Origin: Clonostachys chloroleuca
Taxonomy: Eukaryota > Ascomycota > Sordariomycetes > Hypocreales > Bionectriaceae
Length of the DNA stretch: 64,000 bases
Direction: 5' to 3'
Assembly: GCA_037952775.1 (NCBI GenBank)
Contig: JBANAY010000003.1
Location: 7,130,001 to 7,194,000, forward strand
Both the position numbers and the translations under genes were made by a program. This document shows, one piece after another, positions 22,471-34,815 of the stretch. The notes under the pieces are model-generated. The model was given only the letters and a program-made list of their open reading frames with translations, had not been told where the DNA came from and did no database searches. Each line of letters begins with the position of its first letter. Positions within the stretch are counted from its first letter, which is position 1.

Positions 22471-23800
22471 TCACAGCTGGAACTGGAGAGAACCATCCTC
22501 TTTACGGTATGGTCCTACACCATAGCGGTCGGTCTTCTTGCTCCAGTTATAGCACCCGCTCTGCATAGTCTCGAAACATCTAATTAGTCGTCCAACACTA
22601 TTTTGAACGTTGGTGTCAAACTCCATCGCCCTCTTCCTCAGGGCGGCACCAGCCATGTCAAATCTCTTGCAGCACTCAGCAAGCCCTGCAACTGATAGAG
22701 CTACAGCTTCGTTCATAGAGATGCAGTGCTCGTTCATGAGGACTGGGATCAAGGTAGTCGTTGCTCCATCAGCCTAGTACTTTGTTCAGTACTCTCCAAG
22801 ACCGCATAAGTGAAGCTACGAGATCGACTTACCACTTCCTTCTTAAATGAGAGAAGATCATTTTCGCTATATGGAAAATTCAGTCAGCAAGTACAGAAAA
22901 TTCTATCAAAGTTCAGCACTTACAAGACAATGTTCTTGTTCACTTCAGTCCAGCAGTCCAGCATCTCCTGCGAGTCCAACAACGCTTTAGGAAAGCTAAG
23001 CCCCAAGATGAAACTAGTAAAGTCAACCAATGGTCAAATCACGTCGGTCAACAACCGGAAGAATCCTTACGGAGAAAAGGCGCAAAATGTGTACACTGAG
23101 CTAGTGCCGAGTCTCGTCTCCCAATAGCTCTCCGCGGATGGAAATTTTCCAGAAAGGCGATCTTCTTGTTCCCTTTGACAAGAATCAATGTACAAGAACA
23201 CTTCATCCCGGAAGCGCCTCAAAGTATCTTGATCTGCCAATCTTCTAAAGATCTTTGCCGCCATGCCAAACATCTCGAGTTGAGGATTCTGGTATTGCGG
23301 CTCAGGACAACCCTTAGCTTCGAACCCTAGATGCCAATTGGCATATGCCTTGGCTTCGGAGCGGTACTGGGTGCCAAGAGTGATATCGTAGGACAAGTCT
23401 CGATCACAAGATCCTTCTTCACGATCTATGTTGTCATCCCAGAAGAAAAGAAAGATGGAATATATGACAACAAACTGGAGTCTCGGCAGGTCACAGTCTG
23501 GATACCATCTGCATAATTTATTAGATCTCATTCGACCACTTTTTTTTCAAATATAGGAGGAGGGATAAATACGTACGTAGCTGCGAAAAGACAATATGCA
23601 GAAGCTCGGGCGTGACTTAGGTCTTCTTTTTGGGGGACATATCGCACCAGAAGCTCTTCAACGAGAGGCCTTATTTCTTCGACAAGTGGGTTGACTCCTT
23701 GGATCCAGTGAGAATAAAGAGAATCAAGAGGTGGCACATGCATCGTCTGGCCTTGGACTTGTGACAGAAGATTGGACGCAGTGTAGGAAGAAGCAGCCAT
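22471..23800 (-). CDS. Class I sesquiterpene synthase, 362 aa
   Basis: Exons are 23800-23577, 23508-23071, 23013-22924, 22866-22833 and 22773-22471; all four introns (57-68 nt) are GT-AG and the joined frame is unbroken. The metal-binding motifs of a class I terpene cyclase are present and correctly spaced: DDNID at residues 99-103, NDLLSFKKE at 253-261 (NSE triad) and the C-terminal RY pair at 345-346. The length is typical of fungal sesquiterpene synthases. The enzyme should ionise farnesyl diphosphate with Mg2+ and cyclise it in the cytosol; the product cannot be read from sequence. The segment after the NSE motif (LIPVLMNEHCISMNEA) is a usual family block. No P450, transporter or regulator lies directly beside it, so it looks like an orphan terpene gene. 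Confidence 0.93.
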
Positions 23801-25310
23801 AGTAAATGTTTGAGTTAATCGCTAGGTATGAATTGGGAAGTACCAAACTTGAGAGCTTGCGCACGTATGCAATGATGAAATGGAAAGAGTTCAAGCAGGA
23901 GTTTGGTTCTCTAAAGACACGTGTTTTATAGTTTAGGAGGTGTATCTAATACAGAAAGAAGAAGCGAAAAAGTCAATTGTGATGACCAGAATTACGAGGC
24001 GCGGAGCTCAGCATTGCCCCGCCCTCCAACCAACCAACAAGACTAACACACAAAAGAGAAAACGATTCGCCGCTTCAAGACCAGTCACTCGGTGGGTAAT
24101 CTAATGGAGTCATCCAGAATGGTTATCTCAGAGGCTGTTGGGTTAAGAATGTTGCTTCCCTCTTCGCAACTGGCGGCACCGGCCGATGGTTTCTCGTATC
24201 ACAGATTATTAGGCCATCGATGCCATCGAGAGCCCAATGGGGGCCTAAAAGTGACTCCCAGTGTGAAAAAAGGATCAGCCTTCCCTGTTGGCAGCGAGAG
24301 ACTCCAGCCAACCAACTTACAGTATACATATGTTTGCCGCCGCCTTGCTGACAGGATTGGTTCGTTACATTGATCACAGCCCCCAAGGTGTTGGCACGTG
24401 GCTATTTTACCGGTTTGGGGGCTGTTAATGACAACGTTCGTCACAATTCCAAGTTGCATTGACCAGTGTCATAGGCACAAATGCCTAGATTGCGTCATCG
24501 TCTGGAAGCTCCACGTGAGCACCGGCGAAATTGTAGCATTCTGACCGTGCTTGCCTTGCATTCAGCCTTGAGTGGATGCCGTAATGTTTCCCTGAAGGGG
24601 TGGTTTCCGACCAACTCAGCTGAACCAACTGTTCGGGCTTATCTTGAACCTCGAACCCCTCTTCCGAATCGGTATCGTTGCGTATGCGAAGAACCCGATT
24701 CTGCTGCTGACCGAACACCTTCCCACAAATTCAAGATCAGATTGGTGTTTCTGCAGGTCAAAGTGGGGGACAGAATGCAACGTGGGTTAAGTGTGATGTA
24801 GAGAAATTTTCATTTTAGTAAGATGGTACTTGGGTAGGGCTGAGTGAGCCTCAACCGACCCGATCCATTGCCTAAGTTGAGCTGAAAGACTAGAGCCACT
24901 CCCCTGCACATGTTATATCAAAATTCGACAACGTGGTACTTTTCATGGTAACGGCTATTGAGGTATTCAGCATTCAAGTACCCATGAAGCAACTCCAAAT
25001 AATATTTTCGAGGCACGGCAGGAGCATGGCTTTTACTTGTTGTTAAGTTGAAGATATGTATTGACCATAATATGTGATAAATAAAGAAATATATGTAATA
25101 TGAAGAGAAAAGGGTTGTCAGAAATGCAATATGAATGAACCAACTCCGGCTATTAACCAAAACAATGCTTGCGATGATATGGAACCCTCCTTTTAGGGAT
25201 GAGGCGAAAATCTCAGAATATGGAAAGCAAAAAAATAGCCAAGTGACGCTCGTAGAAAATGCTGCAAGCGTGGTCGCCCTTTTACTGGGCCTCACATCAC
25301 ACCATTGATT
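23801..25310. other. Intergenic, no gene recognised
   Basis: About 1.5 kb with short open frames only. A frame at 24918-25295 could in principle be joined to the small secreted-protein gene by a GTGAGC...TTGCAG intron (acceptor near 25264), but the result has no familiar features, so I do not annotate it. Confidence 0.4.
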
Positions 25311-25592
25311 TCATAGCTCACGACTTCGGCGTCCCCAATAATCACTGCGCTTGCCGGGGATATTTCTCTTTGCATGGTCGTGGCCAAAGACAGCCCTGTC
25401 ATGGAGATCGACCAGAAGATCGCGCTTGGAGACCATTGGGTTGGTGATGCAAGTCAGAGTCTCGAAGTTACACACTTTGCCAACACCGCAAGCCGCAGTA
25501 GTGAGGCATTGGCGGAACGGGCCGAGTCCATTGGCAAATGATAGTCCGACCAGCCCAAGTAGGACTAAAGAGATGTTTTGGATGGCGACCAT
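25311..25592 (-). CDS. Small secreted protein with dibasic sites, 93 aa
   Basis: The ATG at 25592 starts a clear signal peptide (MVAIQNISLVLLGLVGLSFANG, cleavage near residue 22). The mature part has four cysteines in about 20 residues (QCLTTAACGVGKVCNFETLTC) and then three Lys-Arg pairs (SKR, AKR, GKR) plus an Arg-Arg, the sites cut by the Golgi protease Kex2. The short peptides between them are DLLVDLHDRAVFGHDHA, NIPG and SDYWG. It is likely secreted as a small Cys-rich protein with or without release of peptides. It could be an effector-type protein; no family is recognised. A 3' intron is possible, which would change the C-terminus. Confidence 0.65.
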   Translation of the reverse strand: MVAIQNISLVLLGLVGLSFANGLGPFRQCLTTAACGVGKVCNFETLTCITNPMVSKRDLLVDLHDRAVFGHDHAKRNIPGKRSDYWGRRSREL

Positions 25593-28425
25593 TTTGTTGC
25601 GATTACTTGTCGGAAATTGTAGAATTGGCGCGTGGAGAAGCGTGTGTTGGATGCGCAGGAAACTCAAGAGCTGGGATTTAAGAGGAGATTGCGTGCTCGA
25701 TGCCAGAAAATCTTCCGAATCTCCAAGCTGGGCTGAATGGAATTTATACCAGGATCTCGATAAATTAAGCCTTGCGGAGAAATCGAGGTGTCAAACATAG
25801 ATCCTCGCGTTAATAATCACTTCCCTGGATGATCCGCTGTTGACGCCTCGGCGATGCTGCTATTCAGTTAGAACAAAACCTGGTTTGACGCAGGTTATTC
25901 TAGGACGTTATAAACAAATTAAGGGCCTGTAATACAGTATGACAGCCACCCACGCTGTCCCGTGTTCTGGCGGTTTTTTGGCATCAAGCCTGGTCAAAGG
26001 TCCGGTGGGACTCGGCATTGACCAACAGGGGCCATCTTGGAAATGTATCATCCTCAAGACGCGTCTCTCTAGCACGAGATACACCGATCCTATAGCCAGT
26101 GCGTGGTCCTCTAGAACTGTTGCTTCTTTAGCGCCAGCTCGGGGCTGGCCAACCTTGTGGATGTGATTCACCTAGTAATTAACCGTCCTTTTCTGAGTGC
26201 ACTTCTCTGTAAGCTCAGAGCCATAATGAATGATAAGCTCGCTAGCATCGGCACGCACCTTCAGGGGCTGCAAACCCCGGCTGCCAAGCTGTTCCTTTCA
26301 AGAGATAGCGGCCCATGGGGTCCCATGTTGACTTGTCAGTCTATGTTAAAGAGCTTGTGAATGAGTGTGTCGCGAGGTGACCAATAGTTTCTGAAGGCGG
26401 ACATATCAAAGACCGGTGGCCGAAAATGGTGACTTGTCGCCGGCCATATCTTCACTATTGCTGGTATAGTCTCCCAGAGTTGCAATCTATATCATGGCCA
26501 GTACATAAACTCCCGTTTCGTCGAATTGGATGTATCGGTCGCCGCAAGCTTTGAATGCGGTCTTATGCTGGCATGGTTGTCATCTCCCGAGTAATCAACA
26601 TGCATGCTAGTCCCATTGCATCGGCGAAGATCTCGTGTTATTCCTAGATTCTTCTTCTAGTCAACTGAGACTTTTTATTCATCATTTAGATATACTGTAT
26701 TAGGACCAAAGGCTATCCATTGGCGGAGATCCATATCGCCTTTGAGGACTCGGATGTTGCCAAGTGCCCTTTCACCACTGCATTAAACAAATTGGAAACT
26801 TCCATTCTTCCAGATCTTTGCAACGCCGTTATGAGTCACAGTCATCAAGTTTTCAGGAGAGCATCTTCTAAGTATTGATAACTCCAGCCTAGAGCTGCAC
26901 CAAACCAACTCCCTCTTCTTCCCTACCTCAAAAATAAGATTTGGTCTTGCAAAGAACGACAGAGCCCCTAAGATCTTTGCAAAAAATGCCCAGCGCGGTA
27001 TTCCTTGATATTCCTTTACCAACTTTGAGATTATCCACCGCCATCGCTTGTCTCGCCTTTTTGACGTGCAGCACTACTTCACCTGTTGTGTGAAATCGGT
27101 TTATCAATTTGCATCATTTCTATCACGCCACTAATTGCTCCGCTAGGATTTTTATTAAAGGCCACTGGAGCTTCGCAGGCTTCTACACCGTTCCTTTACC
27201 GCTCCCTCACCGCTTCTTCACCTCTCTTCTCACCTCTCTTCTCACCGCTCAACTCACCGTTGTATTCTTCCGTCAGTCTACTATTGAAAAGCCCTGTTCC
27301 GTCTGGAGTAACAAACTGACTTCTACCGTGGTGATTTACCTTGGATGGATCACTGCCGAGAGGACCAGATTTATCACGCCGGAGGAGATGGGTCTCCAAT
27401 CCACACCGGCTTAGCTGAAGTTGAAGCACACGAGAACCCTCTTGAGTTTTCAGGTCCTAGCCTCACATTACGAGAAGTGAGTGCCCGAATTCAATCAATC
27501 ATTGTAAGTATGTCTAAATTGCTGTGTATGCTCGAGAAGTCAGATTCTCATTGCTGCGACTCAGATTCTGGCATAAAAATATAGCACGCAGGTCCAATTG
27601 GTTGGGTTTACTGTAAAACGTCACAAAAAAAAATGTCCTGGATTAAAGTCAGCTTAAGGAATTCGTGAGGCTTAGGCATCAGGGCCAGATCCTACGTAAT
27701 CATCGCCCTGTCAATAAATATGCGTCAGCACAATCAAACATCTGTTTCACCTTTATGACGACTCGGTCTTCAGTCCACAAGACAGGGGAGAAATGGGCCT
27801 CCTCCCCGCACTCAGCCGGCTCAACTTAAGACCATCCAAAGATTTCGCCCTCGGTCTAAGTAGTCCGGGAATGCTACAGGCCTGCCAGGGGAAAGGTATG
27901 TTGATTCCACATGATACGTAGAGCAATCCCGAGCAATGGACTTCCCCGTCACTGGCCGGATGTTTCCTCATGAGCATGTAGAACCAAGACAGGTCTGTAA
28001 GCGTTAGCCGCATCAGCCAAAACTAAAACACCTTCTTGCGGTTTACAGGATTGACACCCAACGCATCTTGGTCACAGATCTAAGTTAGGTATCACATCTA
28101 AACATGACCCGGCAGTTGTCACCCAATCCAACAGGGTTCCACTACTCCGGAGACTAAGTCTAGAGGCCCTGCCAGGTTCCGTAACCTGATTATCCAAACA
28201 TTTCCAGCTCTACTATATAAACTATTACACATAACATTGGCCTTACATTATCAAATAAATCATCCGATAGAGTTCATCCTGAAAGTCCACAAACAACCCT
28301 TTCCGTTGGTTCTCTCCTGTTTTCGATAGTTCGAATCTAGTTTCTCTTATTTGAGGGATCCCCAGAAACGCGAAGCACCTCGCGCCAATATTACAATATC
28401 TATCGTCGCTCAAGTGCCTCCCATC
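25593..28425. other. Gene-poor 2.8 kb, possible decayed sequence
   Basis: No intact gene is visible. Short frames are broken and show no consistent splice pattern. A CT-rich block with CACCTCTCTTCT repeats lies at about 27215-27250. Confidence 0.45.
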
Positions 28426-30365
28426 TTAGACAACATTTCCTCTAACCTGCTTGAGGTTCTTGAGAGAAATATCCCTCCACATGAAAGAGCTCAGCAATCC
28501 ACCAGCGAGGAGGCACACGCTAGTAATGAGCATGTATCGCTGAGACTCTCCATAGGCAAGAGAGATGTCATGGCGGATCTCAGTGCCAGGCTTATAGGCC
28601 AGCTGGGTATACAAACTCCCGTAGATGCTATCAACCAGTTTCTCACTAGGGAGGTGCCTTCTGAGAGCGTCCTTGAAGGTGCCGGTCCAGATAGCAGCGG
28701 CAACCGTGGAGCCAACGGCGGTACCAATACTGGAGAAGAGGTCGAGGATGGCAATGATGGCCGCAACATGCTGATGCTCGAGGGGCGTCATCATGGCCAT
28801 CTCTCCGGCAAGCACGATGGGCCCACCAGCAAAGGCAACGAAGATCTGCGTCATGACGATGTACCCGAGGTTCTCCTCCGGCTGGCGGAACTTGATCATG
28901 AGGCCGACGCCGAGCATCATTAGGGGGATGGCGAAGTAGCAGGCGACCCACTTGAAGCGGCCGGTGTACCTGACGGCATAGCCGAGGACGAGGCCGGAGA
29001 AGCAGGAGCCGACTCGGTAGATATTGGAGATGTAGGTGGCCTTCTCGACGCCGGTGTTCCAGACGACCATGAGCATGGAGGTGAAGTAGGAGCCCCAGAT
29101 GGCGGAGTTGGCGAAGATGAAGGTGAACATGATGCCGCCGAAGAGGACGGTGCGGTCGGCTAGCAGGTTCATCGGGATAAATTTGACGGGGGCGAGGTAG
29201 ATCTCGTAGACGATAAAGAGGCCGATGAGAACGACGCCGAAGATGAGGAAGCAGATGATCAGAGCTGAGCGCCACTGGTCCGCCTGATAGGAGTAGATGG
29301 AGAAGGAGAGGAGTAAGAGGGACATGCCGGTTGCAAGGATAAGGAGTCCAAGGACGTCGAACTGGACGATGAAGTCCTTGACTGCTTGGAAGGTCAGGGG
29401 CTTGGACTCCTTGGGAAGGACGCCGGCTTTGCGGGCCTGTCTGTTCATGTAGAAGAACAAGAGGGGAAGTGGGATGACGATGACAGGCGTGATGATGGTC
29501 CAGATTCCGAAGCCCCAGCGCCATCCGATACCAGCGATGATTCTGTCTGAGACCGGTCCACCAATCCAGGGCGTGACGATATAAGGCGAGGATGCAAAGG
29601 CAAGCATCAAGGAACGGTTAAGCAGGGACGACGTATCTGCGATGAAGATGGTCAAACAGTAGCTGACACCTTGGGCTCTAGAATCGATGGTGAGTATTTG
29701 AAGGAGGATTCAGTGTGAAGAATATGTTCAGAGCTTACCCAACAGAAGAGAAAACCTGAGCAGCGGCATAGGTCTCGACATTCCTGCAAGCAGCCATCAT
29801 GATGATTCCCATGACCCAAAAGAGAAGGGTCAGTGCCAAACCCTGGGGACGGCCCCAGGTATCGAGAATCTTGCCGATAGGCAGCTTTGAAAGACCACCA
29901 ACTATGCTGGAAATGATGGTGACAACGGGTGTCAGAGAGTGCCTCGAGAAATCACTGACGACGAAGGGGTTGAGAGCTCGGAGGACAACCTCCTGGATCG
30001 AAATGACGAAGTAGATGAGCCAGATCCTAGAAAGTCAGTCAGCATCCTGAATTTCCCGGAACTCAATTCTTGAGCCCAACACTGCAGAACAACATTCTCA
30101 AGATTCAAAATTGATCAAGTATGACTTACATGCCGTATGCGATGGCGATGTGCTTCTTCGTCCACACCGTGGTGACTGCCTCCATCGCTTGAACACCAGA
30201 CTGGTAGTTTCCTCCTGCCTCCGGGACGGTGCCATCATCCTTGTGCCCCTTCTCTTCGGATACGTTCGACTCATGGTTGCCATCTTTGTCGGCAGTGGCA
30301 GGCTGAGGCTGCTCGGCAACCTCAGTGACCTCGGCCTTCTTCTTGTTGAAGTTGAGCAAGCCCAT
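28426..30365 (-). CDS. MFS siderophore-iron transporter (SIT family), 591 aa
   Basis: Exons are 30365-30130, 30026-29739 and 29677-28426 (introns 103 and 61 nt), in frame. The protein opens with a charged, Glu/Lys-rich cytosolic N-terminus of about 60 residues, as in ARN/MirB proteins. Around 14 hydrophobic segments follow. Motifs of the family are visible: IAYGMIWLIYFV in the first helix, PIGKILDTWGRPQG (loop 2-3) and IADTSSLLNRSL (loop 4-5). These transporters import Fe(III)-siderophores by proton symport in the plasma membrane. The ATG at 30365 is the first ATG in frame. It is divergent to the CFEM gene at 31971, with SREA-type motifs between, so iron-repressed expression is likely. Confidence 0.9.
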
Positions 30366-31970
30366 CTTATCCAAACGGGCCGGCACAGCGTAGTTGAGAG
30401 GGCTCCGAGTGGGCGATTGTTGATCAGAAAGAAAAAGTCAGAGATGAAAGAGGAGGCACGGCGCTGAAATTGTGCGTGCGCTCGTGTGGAGCGATGACAA
30501 GCGCTGAGTATCGTGTCAACTAACGACAAGGGCTGCCGAGGCTCCTAGGGTCCGTTGAGAAGAGGCGTCCAACAAGGTTGTAGTCGATCCGGCACGGGTG
30601 TGTATATTATACTCGCGGCATGGCGCCCCTACCGAGATTTACGAGCATGGATCAAACGACTTGACTAAATCGCCATTAGGGGGACGGGGAGGCAGCACTA
30701 TTTGCTAGGCAATGTTACGAGTGGACTAAGTTGGTGAGAGAATAGAGAGGGGGAAAAATTGAAGCGCAGTCAGCTGGTGGTGCTAAATCCAAACCGTCCA
30801 GGAATGCGCGAATATCCAACTGCGATCGGCTCTCGGAATATCGAAGAATGACCTGCAAAGACAGGGAAGGGACAGCAGCTGGGAGCCAACCGGGTCATGT
30901 AGGGCCAGGTCACCGTAGGGCAGAGCAGTAGTCCAGGGCTCGGGCATTGGCAAACACCAAACTCTCAACAGGGGGTTCCGGACAATGGAACCGCCAGGGG
31001 AGCTCAGTTTCCCAAACAAGCAGTAGGCTCAGGCGAGCGGAAGCGAGTCTCACAGGCCGCCATCGCCAGTGACTAATGGCCAGGTCGTAAAGCTGGTCAA
31101 CCCATGCTGGAACAGATGAGTTGCAGAGAAACTAGGGGCAAACGGGCGAGATTAGATCGAATGGGGATGGTCCATATGGAGACTCAGACGCGCCAAGACC
31201 AATGATCCTGTCTTATCTGATGATCTGATAAAATTTTATCTCTTCAGTCTTCTCCACCCACACTTGAATCGAGACTCCTGGATGGTCCGTCGGATCAGCA
31301 AGAGCCGTTATTGCGGGCTAGCACCCTCGAGCTGAATCGAGCAGCTGGCATGGAAATGAAGATGGCAGACAAAGTCCCTTCCCAGCAGCCCATCCCAGTC
31401 CGCCACCCTCGTTGGGTGTGAGAGCGATTTCGGACAAGGCAGGTGTTTCGTCTAGAAAGCCTGTCACATGTTGCGAGAGTGAGAGAGAGGAAGAAACTAG
31501 TCTGTAACGAGATCTATCGACTGCCCAAGTCACGCCGCGAGCTTCCGACGTGCCGAGCGATGCGTCTCTTCCTTTTGGACTTGGCGCAATGCGAACCTGC
31601 GTTGGTGGTTTGCCAAGCAGCGAGCCGAGGTCATTCTGACCTGAACGGGGCAGCCCAAGACCTGGATTAGGCATGACGTGAACAAGCTGAAGGCGATGGA
31701 GATGGATGTCCCCATTTGATAAGATTGTTGGATTGATGGCTTGTCTGATTATTGCCTTCCCGCCCCATCCCTCTCCCGTAGGTGCCGTTGCGGTTGCCCG
31801 TAGCATCGTTGGGAAGAGCCTTATTTTGCCTCGCTCCCCATTAAACCAGGGCCGGCCGTTCCTCTTCTCGTTCTCGCTGGTTTGCGTAGCAAGGCTGAAT
31901 CATCACTCAATTGCTTTGACTCACGTGTCCATCCAAGCCGCACTCTCATCCCGCAACTCATCCATCCATC
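30366..31970. other. Divergent promoter region of iron-related genes
   Basis: A 1.6-kb spacer between the siderophore transporter and the CFEM gene. No gene is seen. It contains the paired SREA-type motifs at 31213-31231. Confidence 0.55.
31213..31231. promoter_or_regulatory. Back-to-back SREA-type iron GATA motifs
   Basis: TTATCTGAT (31213-31221) is ATCAGATAA on the minus strand, and ATCTGATAA lies at 31223-31231 on the plus strand. Both match ATCWGATAA, the extended site bound by the iron-sensing GATA repressors SREA/SRE. They are one base apart, about 850 bp from the transporter start and 740 bp from the CFEM start. Confidence 0.75.
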
Positions 31971-32595
31971 ATGAAGGCTTCTATCCTCATCGTGGCTGCC
32001 CTCAGCCTCGTCTCCGGTCAGAAGAAGGAGGATTACTTCCCCGAGTGCTCCCTCAACTGCCTGAACGACGGCACCAAGAAGGCCACCGACTGCAGTCTCA
32101 CCGATGCCGTGTGCTGGTGCGTCCAGTCCAACTACGAGGCCATCTACGACGCTGCCGTCTCTTGCGTGATGGCCGCCTGTGGTGCTGGTGTCTCTGTCGG
32201 TACGTGATGCATTTCCACGCAATGTGTTGGAGCTGTCTATGTTCCTGAGCTCAGCTCAATGGGACCACGGACGAGCTCAACCACTCGATGAATCCGCTAA
32301 CAATCATGGCCTTGTAGAAAAAGTTCTCCCCGCCGCCATTGACTTCTGCTCTGCCGCCTCCTCTCTGGCCTCTGCCACCGCCACCGCCAGCGGTTCCAGT
32401 GCTACCGGCAGCTCTGCGACCGGCAGCTCCGTCCCTTCGTCGGCAGCAGCCACTCCCACCGGCAGCAGCACAACCGGTGGCAGCAGCGCTACATCGACAT
32501 CAGCCTCCGCTCAGGCCACGGATACTGGCGCGGCAGCCGCTCTTGGTGGAAGCATCCCCGTCATGGTCGCCGCTGGTCTCGTCGCGCTCCTGTAG
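31971..32595 (+). CDS. CFEM-domain cell-surface protein, probable GPI anchor, 168 aa
   Basis: Exons are 31971-32199 and 32318-32595 (118-nt intron, GTACGT donor). A signal peptide covers about residues 1-16. The CFEM domain follows, with its eight cysteines at 26, 30, 41, 48, 50, 65, 70 and 87. The Asp before the CWC pair (residue 45), which coordinates haem iron in studied CFEM proteins, is present. A Ser/Thr/Ala-rich stalk (about 90-145) leads to a hydrophobic C-terminus (IPVMVAAGLVALL) suited to GPI attachment. CFEM proteins sit in the wall or membrane and several bind haem; others act in virulence or surface sensing. Its place opposite a siderophore transporter supports an iron role here. 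Confidence 0.92.
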
Positions 32596-34815
32596 AATGG
32601 AGAGGGATAACTGTAGATATTAGACGTGATTGGAGAAGACGAGCACGAACATCAGGCAGGACAAGGGCCTGATTGGAGATGGTTGATCACGTATTGGGGT
32701 AATGTTAATTGATGCTCGAGCCAAAACCGATTGTACATATTACTAGTCTGGGAATTGATTTGGTCCAGTGACTCGATTGTCCGCCGAGTGCATGATTGTT
32801 CTGCTCCCAATGCTTTAATTCTCGTCGGGCGGCAGCGCAGAGACGATGCTTTGACGTTTCACAGGGTGCGCCACGTCCATCCATGAAGCTCAGGCGCACA
32901 TTGGACCGAGCCCAACGGAAAGGCGTCTCGCCTATCAGTATAATGTCAGGGCCGGTGACTGCTTGGAAAGGGTAGCAAAGATACGAGGCAGATGATCCGA
33001 CAGAAACGAAGTGAATTTGCAAGGTATCGCAGGTACCTAGGTAGGTTGAGAGAAGGTGGTTGAGGGAAGGAAGAGCTTCCTCACGTAGGAACAGAAGGCT
33101 CGAAGGTCACGATGCATGGATCATATTGATATGACGACATCAAGTCCCACAAACTGCGGATTCTTTTGTCCAGCCAGGAGAATATGCCATACGTACCAAT
33201 GAAGATGCCAGTGAGCTATTATTATGGCTGGTCTTCTACCATTTCACCATTATCATTAGGCGCGCATTACCAATACCAGCCCACTGACCACACCGCATCA
33301 CAACAGCGTCACATCCCGCGCTATCAGTGGGGGGCTCTGCCCTGAACAGGGATTTAATTACTCTGGCGATATCACAAGATTCTGTTGCAGAAAAGCCGTC
33401 ATCTGGGAGCATGATCAAATGTACCGCTGCGGTACTTGTTGGTGGCAGATCGCCAATGCATGCACCCACTTAGTCAGCGGCGCATCACTTTCAGGTCCGC
33501 GAGGTACTTGGACGGTACTTGCTCCGCTCTCGTTAAACTGCTGCCTGACTTGCGGCATAAGGAACTAACAGCGACGAGATGCGACATGAAAATTAGAGCA
33601 AGCAACGCAAGCCATCTAGAATTGCATGTTTTAAAGTCGCAGACAGCAGCAGGTTTTAGAAGATTCATTCCAGCGATCTGCAGCCAAATGCCAGCGACGG
33701 CAAGGCACCCGTTGGCCATCATTCATCAAATTAATATTGGTTTTATTGCATGTACCTGCTACCTCACTCGGGAGGCTAGACGGGATTATGGGTCCACCAG
33801 ATCATCCACGTGACGCGTCAAAAAATTGAATCAAGCGGGGACTCCACGCTCCTCCGCCAATCACCGGCCTGTTGTTGCTTCCGCAGACCCTGGGTTCAGC
33901 CGTACCTGCCATGTACGGTGTACCTTCACGTACCTCGATAGGCGCACCAAGCAAGCCTCAGCTTCAGCTCCTAACGGCAGCGTCGATACCTGACCGCGAC
34001 CGTGTTTCCCGCCCGCTGGCCAAGTACCTCCATCGTCGCACACGGAGCCAAACACCAGGCGCATCCTTCACAGCCCAAATATCTCTCCCGCTCTGCCTCA
34101 CTTCAATACGAGCTCGTTCGCGGCACCCTATCGCGGCACCCCACTCTCCTCTTCGCCTCCAGCTTCCGCAATCGCAGGGTCCCGTACTACCCTTTAGACT
34201 TCAACCCGCCATCACCGCTCCGACCTTCACCCATTTTGGCGGAGCCTACCACCTCGAACCCGTCCGATATCTACGCCGCTTCCTTCGTCCGATTTCCGAC
34301 GCTCGTTTCCCTTGTGCCCATCCCGCGACGAGGCGTCGACCTGCTCCTCTTGGCTTTTGGTTCACGCGCTCCTTTGGGGGTGTTCCAAGAACCCAGAACG
34401 GGACGACAAACATTACACTTCCACCCCGAGCGAACCCCAAGCAAGCAATGGCCGCGACCACCATTGTCGGACCGTCCAGGACCTGAGCCCATCATTCCCG
34501 CAGTCTACCATCGCCTGTACTGTGCAGCTGCCTGGGCACGACAAGTTTTATACATGAAAATACATAAACACGTTAAAAGTCCAGTATCCACACGTCTCGG
34601 CGCCACACCTGAGCCGTGGGATAAACTTTGCCCTTAGGGACCGGCTTCGAGGCCTCGGGATAGTTCTCCGATTCGCCCCAAACCCGACGCTCTCTGGTCA
34701 GCAAGACTCGCGATCTCCTTTGGTGGAATACGAAGGTAGCAAAACATCCTCTTTTCGAGACCCCCGGTACACGCCTGGGAGCAATCAGAAGGACGAGGGA
34801 GACGAGCACGGAGCG
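32596..34815. other. Intergenic 2.2 kb, C/T-rich towards the Myb gene
   Basis: No supported gene. From about 33,850 the plus strand is rich in C and has long open frames in several phases, none with features; this looks like the promoter and 5' leader of the Myb/SANT-like gene. Confidence 0.45.

Noticed and set aside
26343..26478. Minus-strand fragment reading PPVFDMSAFRNYWSPRDTLIHK, faintly like an MBOAT/wax-synthase motif
   Set aside because: Short, flanked by stops, and no neighbouring coding segment; could be chance or a very old pseudogene.
28646..29524. Long open frame (292 codons) overlapping the siderophore transporter in another frame
   Set aside because: Its composition is Arg/Leu/His-rich with no motif, and the transporter reading in the other frame is complete with good family motifs.
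34002..34637. 211-codon frame upstream of the Myb-like gene
   Set aside because: Low-complexity Pro/Arg/Ser composition in a C-rich leader, open in several frames at once.
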